Shown: positions 1-8,059 of the stretch, in pieces | Layout of the letters: the number at the start of each line of letters is the position of its first letter | How positions within the stretch are numbered: the first letter of the stretch is position 1 | DNA from: CAZLMG01 sp964560765 | GTDB taxonomy: Bacteria > Bdellovibrionota_B > Oligoflexia > Oligoflexales > CAZLMG01 | Assembly (NCBI GenBank): GCA_964560765.1 | Contig: CAZLMG010000049.1 | Span: 1 to 29,383 of the forward strand | Length of the DNA stretch: 29,383 bases | Reading direction: 5' to 3' | Made by a program: the position numbers and the translations under genes | The notes under the pieces: model-generated | What the model was told of the DNA's origin: nothing | The model's input: the letters and a program-made list of their open reading frames with translations, nothing else | The model's database searches: none

Positions 1-297
1 TTCACAGCAAAGATCGGAAGTTTGTGGCATTTCTTTAATGTGTCGGGCGCCAGTTCTGCGACGCTGCCCATGTACCTGGTTGGCGCGCTAATGAATCCAT
101 TTCGCAACAATGTGTGGCGCATTTCCTGCGCTTTTGCGCCCCATCATGCAGCGAATGCCACTACACAGGCCCTTTCTTTCATGATATTCCACCCCGTCAA
201 TTTGGCATCCATGTGGTCGTTGGTCATTTTGGCAATGTCGCTACGCAAAGTCCGACAGTTTTTCACGCATGCGACCTAACAAGCAGGTAACTTTTAA
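1..297. other. Left-edge segment with no supported gene
   Basis: I see no convincing gene here. On the minus strand one frame starts at a GTG near position 264 and reads about 40 codons to a TGA near position 147. The same frame then stays open to the window edge, which would suit a broken gene or chance. A plus-strand frame (22-279) is also open but has no ribosome binding site and an implausible composition. I recognise no protein family in either frame. Confidence 0.3.
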
Positions 298-1578
298 TTG
301 GACGCAAAACTTAAACAGAGAGTTGCCGAACTCGACGCGGAATTGGTGCGTCTCGCCAAGCCCGTGATCGTGCTCAAGCACTTGAGCTGGCCAGATACCG
401 CCCAGGACGAGTTCCTCGCCGGCTGGCGTGCTGGTCGCCCGGTGCTGCCATCGGTGCAGCTGAATATTCCAGACTGGACCGAGATCGTGACAGCGCTCGA
501 CAAATTCATCAGCCGTTGCCAAGGCGATGATCCGTTGCTCGACTTCTTGAGAAACACCGCCTGGAGCTACGGTGAGGCAGCTCGCATGCTCATGGCCGCT
601 GGCAAGCCCGAGTTCACCGAACACTCGATACGCTTGTACGGCCGCCCGGACGAAGCCTACGAAACGCAGAAACTGACGGGCCTAGACGCCGCAAACTTTC
701 TGATGGAAAAGACTGACCAGCTTCTGAGCGGCAAGTACGTCGCCCCGACCAATCCGGACGTTCCGGCGGAAGCGTTTGCCGAAAGGTTACGCCGCGTCAT
801 CAACGAGTACTTCGCCGATGATCCGGTGGAAGTCATCGTCGACACGAAATTGAGCGCCAAAGCCATTGCCGGCAAAAAGGGTATACGCATCCGTGCGTCG
901 GCCTTGTTCTCGGACCTGGACTTTGATCAGCTTTATCATCACGAGGCCCTGATCCACACGGCAACGGCGATCAATGGCCTGCGACAAGTCAACCTGCAGT
1001 CCTTGAGCTTAGGGGCGCCACGCACCACCCGCAGCCAGGAAGGAATCGCCGTCTTCGCCGAGCTGGCGACCCAGTCCATCGACATCAACCGGTTGCGTCG
1101 ACTCGCCCTGCGCGTCCAGGCTCTGAAAGCTGCCATGGATGGGGCTGACTTCATCGAATGCTTTCAACTATTTCTTGAAGGCGGTCAAGATGAACGGGAA
1201 GCGTATAATTCGACGCAACGCCTCTTTCGCGGTGGTGACGTTCGGGGGCGAATTGTCTTTACCAAGGACTGCACCTATTTGAAGGGGCTCATCGAGACCC
1301 ACGTCTTTATGAATATTTCCATTCGCGACAATCACCCCCAATTCATTGAGCGCATGTTCGCCGGACGATTGACCCTGGCCGACGCCGTGCGCTTTGAGCC
1401 TTACTTTGAGTCCGGCTTTTTGCAGCGACCGCGATACGTTCCACCCTGGGCGCGAGATACGCGGCGTCTGGCGGCAAGTCTTGCTTACTCTTCGTTCATC
1501 ATGAAGGTGAACCTAGACGCGATTTCTATCGACCGGTTTGTCCGGGTGAGCGCTGAGCGGCAGGATATGGCGCCGTGA
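298..1578 (+). CDS. DUF1704 / MATCAP-like putative metallopeptidase (QEGLA-motif protein)
   Basis: The 426-residue protein matches the family often labelled flavohemoglobin expression-modulating QEGLA motif protein (DUF1704). The eukaryotic member MATCAP is a zinc tyrosine carboxypeptidase. The sequence shows an HExxxH site (HEALIH, residues 215-220) and, about 27 residues later, QEGIA (247-251), whose Glu is the expected third metal ligand. The zinc site therefore looks intact. There is no signal peptide, so a cytoplasmic location is expected. The bacterial substrate is unknown. The start is a TTG at 298 with only a weak AGG-type Shine-Dalgarno; a GTG at residue 17 is an alternative, and the first internal ATG is too far in. 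The gene stands alone, 169 bases ahead of the PilZ gene. The family call is firm; the peptidase activity is inferred from the motif. Confidence 0.85.
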   Translation: MDAKLKQRVAELDAELVRLAKPVIVLKHLSWPDTAQDEFLAGWRAGRPVLPSVQLNIPDWTEIVTALDKFISRCQGDDPLLDFLRNTAWSYGEAARMLMAAGKPEFTEHSIRLYGRPDEAYETQKLTGLDAANFLMEKTDQLLSGKYVAPTNPDVPAEAFAERLRRVINEYFADDPVEVIVDTKLSAKAIAGKKGIRIRASALFSDLDFDQLYHHEALIHTATAINGLRQVNLQSLSLGAPRTTRSQEGIAVFAELATQSIDINRLRRLALRVQALKAAMDGADFIECFQLFLEGGQDEREAYNSTQRLFRGGDVRGRIVFTKDCTYLKGLIETHVFMNISIRDNHPQFIERMFAGRLTLADAVRFEPYFESGFLQRPRYVPPWARDTRRLAASLAYSSFIMKVNLDAISIDRFVRVSAERQDMAP

Positions 1579-1747
1579 GGACTGCCTTGGGGCCCGCCCT
1601 GCCGGCCCACCTAGGGTCCAAATATCCAAGGCAACCAAATAATATTAATAGAGTAAATAATTGCCCTTGAGGTTAGCCGCAAGGCTCCGATAGGGATCTT
1701 TGATGGTCCCGTCACGGCCCCACAGACCTGACGGTTCGGAGGTTCCC

Positions 1748-2125
1748 ATGGCAGCCAAAAAGCAACAGATCGGTCAACGCGAACACGCCCGCACGCAAGT
1801 CGTGCCGACCGAGGTGAAAGGCCTTTTGACGCGCCAGCTGCGTGACCACCAGCAGCCTTTGTTGGTCTGGGACGTTTCGACAACGGGCATGGGCCTGTGG
1901 ACATCCGATCAACTGGCGCTGGGTGAGCGCATCAAGATCACCATCGGGCAACCCTATCTCTTGTTGGTGGAAGCCGAGGTCGTATGGTGTGAGCCGCACC
2001 TCGGAGGCGAAGGCTTTCGCTGCGGCGTGCATGTCATCCACCAAGACGAGAAGCTGACCTCGCTCTATCGCGCGTTTACCGAGATTCACTCGACGCCAGT
2101 CAGCGAGCTGGTGGATCCGATTTAG
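1748..2125 (+). CDS. Small single-domain PilZ protein (c-di-GMP receptor)
   Basis: The 125-residue protein is essentially a lone PilZ domain. Both c-di-GMP-binding motifs are visible: RxxxR as REHAR near residues 11-15, and D/NxSxxG as DVSTTG near residues 38-43. Stand-alone PilZ proteins act as diffusible c-di-GMP sensors for motility, surface or exopolysaccharide functions; the partner is not evident here. I chose the ATG at 1748 because GGAGG lies 5 bases upstream (1738-1742). An in-frame upstream ATG at 1700 would add a 16-residue non-conserved leader. The last 26 bases overlap the 3' end of the convergent UbiB-like gene. Confidence 0.88.
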   Translation: MAAKKQQIGQREHARTQVVPTEVKGLLTRQLRDHQQPLLVWDVSTTGMGLWTSDQLALGERIKITIGQPYLLLVEAEVVWCEPHLGGEGFRCGVHVIHQDEKLTSLYRAFTEIHSTPVSELVDPI

Positions 2126-3566
2126 CAAAGAAGCGCCGCGCCAAATTCGGCATTTGCCGCCCCATCGCCCAAAAATCCCGCAGTGTTGGTTTCGCCGCAC
2201 GAAATAGAACGGGCGTTGCCACGCGCGCCACCATGATCCGTGGGTCAATGCCGCGCGCCAGGCCTTCAATAGTGACGAGACTCTTGGCCATCATCAGTAG
2301 CCCGTCCGGAATGGGGATCCGCAGCCGATCCGCTGCCTGCAGACAGGCCTCAATGAGCTCGTGCAGGCCCGGCTTTCTTGGTGGCGGCTTACCAGAAGCC
2401 GAAGGTGCGAGCATCCGCGCCACTTTCTTCAACTCACGGCGAATCGCCTCAGCTTCGACATCGACGCCACCATCAGCGGCCAAGGCTTGCAATGCCTCGA
2501 TTAACCGCTCCATATCCATGGTAATGACCGAACGCAACATAGCAGCGATATGCTTACGATCCGTTTCCCCCAATTCACCCGCCAAGCCCCAATCGAATAG
2601 TCCAACCGATCCATCATCGAGTAAAATCAAGTTTCCTGCGTGTGGGTCCGCGTGGAAGAGTCCGACTTCAAAGACTTGGACCAACATCTCGTTGAGCATC
2701 GATCGCGCCAGTTTTTTCCGCTTGCTATCGTCGATCGTGACCTCGCCGGAAACTATTTTCGCCAGGGATGTGCCGTGAAACCGCTCCACCACCAGTACCG
2801 ATGCACTGGTCAAATCGGGATGAACTTCGGGCACCCGCAACACGGCCTGGCGTTTCATGCCGATCTTTTCCCGGATACGAATGATCGTGTCGCGCTCCTG
2901 CCGCAGATTCAACTCCCGACGAAAGGCGGATAGCAGATCTTCTAGCTCGGAAAGTAGCCGACGACTTCCTCGCGTCACCGCCAAGGGCGCTAGGACCGAG
3001 GCAATCTGCTCGAGGGCCGCTACCGTTTCCTGCAGTCGCTGCCGTGCATGCGGCTTGACGATTTTTACTACCCAGGCGCGCCCGTCAGCGTCGGTAGCCG
3101 CATGTACCTGCGCGATGGAAGCAACCCCCAAGGGGAAGGGCTCGACTGTCAACGTGCCCCGCCATAGTGGGATCTCTTGGTCAAGAATCACGGCGATATC
3201 CGCGAATGGCATGGCGGGCCAGCTGCCGTAAAGACGATCCAGCCAAACCGACTTTGCGGCCTTCTGCCAGGGGCCGGATAGCCGGCTCAGAGTCATTTGC
3301 CCCAGCTTGCCGTAAACGGGCCCCAGGTCATCAAAGAGCCCTAACAACTCCTGCCCGATCGCATCCCGAATGCGGTCGCCATCGTTGAGGTTTTCCAGAA
3401 ATGGCTTGAGCCACAAGGCTTTCACCAGCTGCTTGGGCAAACCAAAGACGCTGTGTCGGACCCATGCACGAGTGACCCGAGTCACTTCAATGGCTGTGGC
3501 CAATGGCGAGGCGGGTGGCACATTGGTAGCCTGATCTTCACTATCTCGAGCTCGATTTTGCTTCAT
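2100..3566 (-). CDS. ABC1/UbiB-family atypical protein kinase-like ATPase
   Basis: This 488-residue protein carries the diagnostic features of the UbiB/COQ8/AarF family. These are the KxGQ motif (YGKLGQ, about residues 86-90), the Ala-rich loop ASIAQVH (149-155) that replaces the kinase P-loop, the VVK lysine (about 168), the catalytic loop HADPHAGN (305-312) and the metal-binding DWG (325-327). In known systems such ATPases support ubiquinone synthesis or lipid/quinone homeostasis at the membrane. No quinone gene is nearby, so a specific ubiB assignment is not justified. I see no clear C-terminal transmembrane pair. Possible starts are the ATG at 3566 (GGAGGA 12 bases upstream), the ATG at 3578 (too close to that site) and a TTG at 3593; I prefer 3566. 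It is transcribed alone, divergently from the AMP nucleosidase. Confidence 0.85.
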   Translation of the reverse strand: MKQNRARDSEDQATNVPPASPLATAIEVTRVTRAWVRHSVFGLPKQLVKALWLKPFLENLNDGDRIRDAIGQELLGLFDDLGPVYGKLGQMTLSRLSGPWQKAAKSVWLDRLYGSWPAMPFADIAVILDQEIPLWRGTLTVEPFPLGVASIAQVHAATDADGRAWVVKIVKPHARQRLQETVAALEQIASVLAPLAVTRGSRRLLSELEDLLSAFRRELNLRQERDTIIRIREKIGMKRQAVLRVPEVHPDLTSASVLVVERFHGTSLAKIVSGEVTIDDSKRKKLARSMLNEMLVQVFEVGLFHADPHAGNLILLDDGSVGLFDWGLAGELGETDRKHIAAMLRSVITMDMERLIEALQALAADGGVDVEAEAIRRELKKVARMLAPSASGKPPPRKPGLHELIEACLQAADRLRIPIPDGLLMMAKSLVTIEGLARGIDPRIMVARVATPVLFRAAKPTLRDFWAMGRQMPNLARRFFAKSDPPAR

Positions 3567-3722
3567 CAGACCGGTCATTCCTCCGTGCAACACTTCCAGC
3601 GTGCACCTTGCAAGCTGAAGTAAGTCTAACAGCTTCCCGAACTGCCGCCAATTTCACGTCGCCATTTAGCCATTTCTTCACTAAGATGCAGAAACACAAA
3701 GAATGTTGGAGCACTACGGAAT

Positions 3723-4496
3723 ATGCGCACGAAAAAGGCCATCGTTGAAAATTGGCTTCCTCGGTATACCGGCACGCCGCTCGAAGAGTTTGGTGAGTAC
3801 ATTCTCCTGACCAATTTCGGCAACTACGTCCACCGCTTTGCCGACAAGTTCAAGGTCAAGCCGCGCGGACTGGAACACCCTTTCCAGACGGCCTCCAATC
3901 AGGATGGGCTGACCATTGTTAACTTCGGAATTGGATCGGCGAATGCGGCGACTGTTATGGACTTGCTGACGGCTGTTCGCCCCAAAGGCGTGCTGTTTCT
4001 TGGCAAATGTGGCGGATTGAAGCGCTCGACCGAGATCGGACACTTCATTTTACCCATCGCTGCCATTCGTGGCGAAGGGACCTCTGACGACTATCTGCCT
4101 AGCGAAGTGCCGGCACTGCCCTCGTTCAAACTGCACAAATTTGTCTCGGAAAAGATTATCGAAGCCAATATGGACTATCGAACGGGCGTCATTTACACAA
4201 CCAACCGCCGCGTTTGGGAGCACGATTTAGAATTCAAACATCGGCTGCAGGACCTACGCGCCATAGCTATCGATATGGAGACAGCCACAGTGTTCGTTGT
4301 TGGTCACCACAACGAAATCGCTCGCGGTGCCTTGCTGCTCGTTTCTGACGTACCGATGACCCCAGAAGGCGTGAAAACCACCGAAAGCGACAGGAAGGTC
4401 ACGGGAAAGTATACTGACCTGCACCTGGAAATCGGCATTCAAGCCATGACCGAAATCGGCGAGCGAGGCGAACGCATCAAGCACTTTCGCTACTAG
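3723..4496 (+). CDS. amn: AMP nucleosidase, short form (phosphorylase/nucleosidase superfamily)
   Basis: The 257-residue protein has the PNP/UDP phosphorylase fold. It shows a glycine-rich strand-turn (NFGIGSANAA, 67-76), a second core strand ending GKCGGL (94-99), the nucleoside-site motif DMETA (184-188) and the late SDVP aspartate (208-211). Overall it resembles the roughly 260-residue AMP nucleosidases of Bacteroidetes and related bacteria, which lack the extra N-terminal domain of the E. coli Amn enzyme. The expected reaction is hydrolysis of AMP to adenine and ribose 5-phosphate in the cytoplasm, a route for adenylate control and salvage. The Shine-Dalgarno is weak (GGAG about 13 bases upstream). 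The stop lies 21 bases before the next gene, suggesting it is first in the long plus-strand operon. A broader nucleoside phosphorylase role cannot be excluded. Confidence 0.8.
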   Translation: MRTKKAIVENWLPRYTGTPLEEFGEYILLTNFGNYVHRFADKFKVKPRGLEHPFQTASNQDGLTIVNFGIGSANAATVMDLLTAVRPKGVLFLGKCGGLKRSTEIGHFILPIAAIRGEGTSDDYLPSEVPALPSFKLHKFVSEKIIEANMDYRTGVIYTTNRRVWEHDLEFKHRLQDLRAIAIDMETATVFVVGHHNEIARGALLLVSDVPMTPEGVKTTESDRKVTGKYTDLHLEIGIQAMTEIGERGERIKHFRY

Positions 4497-4517
4497 CGCA
4501 TGACTCGAGGATTGCGG

Positions 4518-5789
4518 ATGCTTCAGTTCCCCCAACGCCGGTTGTGCATGCTCATCGTTGCCGCATTGGCGTTTTGCGACCTCACGACGACCTCGGCTGC
4601 GGCCGCTGATGCACCCGCTACTTCTTCTGCTAGGACTACTAGTTCGTCGCCGGCAGAAACCGGCCAACGCGTTCCCGTCTATCGTCTGGAAAGTGTCGAA
4701 ATTCGCGGCTCCGACCGGATCAGTGCCGAGCAACTCGTGGAACAGCTTGGACTCCGGCCCGGTATGCCCCTAAATGATACCGTGGTGATGAACACCAGGC
4801 AGCATATTCTGTCTTTGGGCCTTTTTCGCTCGGCCGTTTTGCTCATGCGCAAGGGATCCCAACGCGGCCTAGCGAAACTGATTGTAGAAGTTGAAGACGA
4901 CCATTCGGTACTCACCAGCTGGGCTTGGGGCGCAGAAGTTGGGGTGACACATGGCGAAGCACAGGCCGCCTCGGCCGATCCCGACTCACCGCCACTGGGC
5001 TATCGGCTGCGTTTAGTTAGTCGCAATCTGTTCAAAAATCTTTACCGTGGAGACATCTTTGCCGACGTCGACGCGGACGGCATTTTGCGTGCCGCTCGGG
5101 TGGCCGCCGGACTCCCAAGGTTTGCTTCCGAAGATGTCCAATTCGACGTGGAGTTGGCTGCTGTCGATGTGACGCGTAGGTATCTTGATGCCATGCTTTT
5201 CGCGGGGCGTTTGAATACCATTTGGACGTCGACTGCCGGGGACTATAGCGAGTTGCAATACGGCGTCTCCATGTTCGTGAACCGGCCACCGCGCTTTGGC
5301 TATGTGGACTTTCCCACCTCACTGGCAGGACCGCGCATCAGCTATTCGCGCGAAACTCGTCTGCAACGTTTTTTTCCAGGTGCAGGATATCGAACTCAAC
5401 TCGGCTTGACCTACACACCCATACAAGCCAACCATTCGGTTGTTGAAGCCGGATTGGCCAAGACATTTGACCTGTGGAGCATGGGTTGGTTAACCATGCA
5501 GGTTGACTCCATGGCGATCGGCGCGCATGGATTGGGAGTGCGAGCCGAAACGCGACTGGATGTTCCGCTGATCAGTGGCCGCTCCAGTAACGATCAGGCC
5601 CTGCTCTTCGTGCGCCTACGCGGTGGCCTGGATGACTACAAGGACAAATACTTTCAGGGCGCCGCCGGCCTGTTCGGTTTGCGCTACCATAGCTCCGGAC
5701 TGATTGCCGAATTGGTCCTGCAAATTACCAAGTCGCCGCGCGAGTTCCTGGAGGAGGACCTACCAGGAATCAAGAGGGGCGACCTATGA
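4518..5789 (+). CDS. Compact Omp85-like outer-membrane protein with one POTRA domain
   Basis: The 423-residue protein begins with a signal peptide (about residues 1-30, Ala-rich end) and a low-complexity Ala/Ser/Thr stretch. One POTRA-like domain follows (about 54-127), with the pattern VESVEIRG-type strand, helix, LGLF turn and terminal strand typical of Omp85 proteins. Residues 130-400 alternate polar and hydrophobic residues as in an outer-membrane beta-barrel. BamA and TamA have five and three POTRA domains; this protein has room for only one. It ends in a charged tail (DLPGIKRGDL), not the usual terminal aromatic beta-signal. The start at 4518 has GAGGA at 4507-4511; an upstream ATG at 4500 lacks a good site. 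The stop overlaps the next start by 4 bases (ATGA). A role in outer-membrane insertion or secretion is inferred only from the fold. Confidence 0.75.
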   Translation: MLQFPQRRLCMLIVAALAFCDLTTTSAAAADAPATSSARTTSSSPAETGQRVPVYRLESVEIRGSDRISAEQLVEQLGLRPGMPLNDTVVMNTRQHILSLGLFRSAVLLMRKGSQRGLAKLIVEVEDDHSVLTSWAWGAEVGVTHGEAQAASADPDSPPLGYRLRLVSRNLFKNLYRGDIFADVDADGILRAARVAAGLPRFASEDVQFDVELAAVDVTRRYLDAMLFAGRLNTIWTSTAGDYSELQYGVSMFVNRPPRFGYVDFPTSLAGPRISYSRETRLQRFFPGAGYRTQLGLTYTPIQANHSVVEAGLAKTFDLWSMGWLTMQVDSMAIGAHGLGVRAETRLDVPLISGRSSNDQALLFVRLRGGLDDYKDKYFQGAAGLFGLRYHSSGLIAELVLQITKSPREFLEEDLPGIKRGDL

Positions 5790-6469
5790 GGCCCCCGCGC
5801 CGCCTCGGTATGATTTTACTCGCCATCGGCTGCCTAACCACGCTGACGCAGGCGCCGCGAGCTTTCGCCGCCGACCCGCCGCCGCCAACAAGGGTGACGG
5901 TTGGTCGCTGGACCGTATCAGCGGATGGTAAGCCCCTGGGTATCAGCATCTCGCTGTTAGATCAGATCTCGGAACGGCAGCGAGAGCTCATCAACTCCGG
6001 TTTCACCACATTTAGCCAACTCAATCTGCGCACTGTATCCGCTCAGCGGCAGGTGGATCAGAGTCCCGTGGTTTCTACGTCCTGCACCGTACGGTTTGAT
6101 CTCTGGCAAGAAGTTTATGAACTGGCACGCATCGACACCAAGGTTCACACTGGCTCCGTCGCCAGCCTGGACGAGTACGGCGGCCTGTGCATGACGGCGA
6201 AACTCGAGCCAGGGCCGCTGCTCGATCGGCTATTTAAGGACGGGGGCGTTCTCGTCGCCACGCTGTTGGTCGATCAGATTTCCGCGCAAAAAGCGGGCGA
6301 AATCAAGGAGTGGCTCATCCGCCAACAATCAGGTGTTATGCAGAACTTGTTTTCGCACATGCTCGGCGATTTGAAGTTGACTGAGCGCGTCGACGTTCTG
6401 GTGCAAGTCCCACCAGGTGCGGGCGGTCAACGCGACATCGAGGTTAAAAGTTCCATTGGGAGTCGCTGA
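5786..6469 (+). CDS. Exported protein, possibly DUF4390-like, coupled to an NtrY-like kinase
   Basis: The 227-residue protein has a clear signal peptide with cleavage near residue 28-29 (AFAA then DPPPP), so it should act in the periplasm. The mature part has a short strand-rich segment, a helix and the pattern DLWQEVYEL (about 109-117). In many proteobacteria a DUF4390 exported protein sits directly before ntrY-ntrX; the position here, the size and the weak pattern suggest the same family, but I cannot confirm it. It may present a periplasmic or envelope signal to the kinase. The start overlaps the Omp85-like stop by 4 bases and has GAGGGG about 6-12 bases upstream. The stop is 6 bases before the kinase start, indicating tight co-expression. 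Confidence 0.7.
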   Translation: MRPPRRLGMILLAIGCLTTLTQAPRAFAADPPPPTRVTVGRWTVSADGKPLGISISLLDQISERQRELINSGFTTFSQLNLRTVSAQRQVDQSPVVSTSCTVRFDLWQEVYELARIDTKVHTGSVASLDEYGGLCMTAKLEPGPLLDRLFKDGGVLVATLLVDQISAQKAGEIKEWLIRQQSGVMQNLFSHMLGDLKLTERVDVLVQVPPGAGGQRDIEVKSSIGSR

Positions 6470-6475
6470 TAATAG

Positions 6476-8059
6476 ATGACGGATGAACGAGTGATAAATC
6501 CAGCGCCAACACCTGCGGGAGCTCCGTGGCCGCGCCGCCGCACGCCGCGTGTTCGGCGCTTGCCTTGGCACGAATCCTGGGTGGTCCGTACAGCAGCACT
6601 CGTCAGCGTCATTTTGATCTGCGGCTATGCGGCCAGCATGGTCATTTCTGGTCAGGGTATTTCTTCCATCTCACGCATCGCTTATCGCAAAGATATTGAG
6701 CAGGCACTCACGCAACAGTTACAGCTGATAAAGGAAAACTATCGGCAGCGGCAAGAGCTGACTATCGGCCGACTTCGCGACACCATTCCCCCCCAGCAAC
6801 GGCTGCAACGTGGAGAAGGCGCCGCCGCTGACGACCTGACGCGCTGGCTTGGGCAAGCCAATATCTCCGGCTGGTTCGACACCCGCGAGGCCAAGATTCG
6901 ACCTCTCACTTCGTCCGAGCGGTCACAGGTATTGTCGGAGAATCGACCGGATATGGAATGGTCATCGCAAGAAGACCTGCGCGTGTATCACTTTGTCGTG
7001 ACGTTTCCGCGAGGTGAAACCTATCAATTCTTTCGAGAAATCGAATCTCTCTTGCAGGGTTACCAGCTTATTGGCGCGAAATTGAATGAAGAGATTCAAC
7101 CAGCCATGGTGCGCGCGCAAGCTCTCGTTTTGCTGTTCATGTTCACCTTTCTGGGGCTGACGTTCTGGCTCTTGGCGCGCCGCTTTAAGGCGCGAGTCGA
7201 GGAAGTGATCGATGGCTTTGTCCACTGGTCGGAGCAAGACGCCCAGTTTCGCTTTGACGAAAACTGGTCGGGTGAATTGCGCTTGATCACTAAGCAATTC
7301 AACTCGATGGCCGACGAAGTGGAAGCCAATCGGCAGCGCAGCCTAAATTTGGAAAAGTTGGCGTCCTGGCAAACGATCGCACGCAAATTAGCTCACGAAA
7401 TCAAAAACCCACTGACGCCAATTCAGATGATGGTTTCCCAACTGCATCGACGCTATCAAGGTGACGACCAGGCCTATCAAAAATTGCTGAACGACGCCCA
7501 GACCATCATCACCGAAGAGGTAGCCGGTCTACGCCGCATGGTCGATAACTTTTCGGAGTTTGCCCGCCTGCCCGTACCAAAATTCCATGAGGCAGATTTA
7601 GTCAGCCTCGCTCATCGGGTCGTAGAGTTACAAAAGGTCGCCTTCGAGCAACATCAAATCATCGAGTCGCACAAGCTCGGTACCGCGCTCTGTCAGATGG
7701 ACGAAGATCTTATTCGACAAGTCCTCATCAATCTCATCAAGAACGCCGCCGAAGCAAGTTCCGGCCGCAATGCCGTCATTGAAGTGTCCGTTGGTGACGA
7801 CGGAGATGCCTACTCTCTGCTGGTAAAGGATGATGGACCAGGCATCCCAGGCGACCTACAGGCTCGCGTCTTTGAAGCCTATTTCACCACGAAACACACC
7901 GGCCCGACGCCAGGCATGGGCCTGGGCTTAGCCGTGTGTCAGAAAATCGCCCTCGACCACGGAGGCGATCTGCGAGTCACCAGCCGGCCTGGTGATACCC
8001 GATTCCTGATGCGCATTCCCAAACAATTGAAGAGCGAGCTCCATGACCACAAGAACTGA
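6476..8059 (+). CDS. NtrY-like membrane sensor histidine kinase
   Basis: The 527-residue protein has a transmembrane segment at about 38-58, a periplasmic sensor region at 59-212, a second membrane segment at 213-235 and a HAMP-like linker. The HisKA region contains LAHEIKNPLTP with the phospho-acceptor His at 307. The ATP-binding domain has the N box (LINLIKNAAEA, Asn 423), the G1 box DDGPG (452-456), an FxxYFTTK F box and the G2 box GMGLGL (480-485). All catalytic residues are present. The architecture matches NtrY, which has been linked to nitrogen, redox and envelope responses. No PAS domain is obvious, which differs from many NtrY proteins. The gene overlaps the next regulator by 17 bases, so that regulator is almost surely its partner. 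Confidence 0.9.
   Translation: MTDERVINPAPTPAGAPWPRRRTPRVRRLPWHESWVVRTAALVSVILICGYAASMVISGQGISSISRIAYRKDIEQALTQQLQLIKENYRQRQELTIGRLRDTIPPQQRLQRGEGAAADDLTRWLGQANISGWFDTREAKIRPLTSSERSQVLSENRPDMEWSSQEDLRVYHFVVTFPRGETYQFFREIESLLQGYQLIGAKLNEEIQPAMVRAQALVLLFMFTFLGLTFWLLARRFKARVEEVIDGFVHWSEQDAQFRFDENWSGELRLITKQFNSMADEVEANRQRSLNLEKLASWQTIARKLAHEIKNPLTPIQMMVSQLHRRYQGDDQAYQKLLNDAQTIITEEVAGLRRMVDNFSEFARLPVPKFHEADLVSLAHRVVELQKVAFEQHQIIESHKLGTALCQMDEDLIRQVLINLIKNAAEASSGRNAVIEVSVGDDGDAYSLLVKDDGPGIPGDLQARVFEAYFTTKHTGPTPGMGLGLAVCQKIALDHGGDLRVTSRPGDTRFLMRIPKQLKSELHDHKN

Noticed and set aside
22..279. Plus-strand frame of 85 codons at the left edge
   Set aside because: No Shine-Dalgarno and no family resemblance; composition looks like a reversed frame rather than a protein.
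1585..1631. CCTTGG ... CCAAGG with GC-rich inner part after the DUF1704 gene, considered as a terminator
   Set aside because: The stem is short with a long imperfect interior and no T-run follows.
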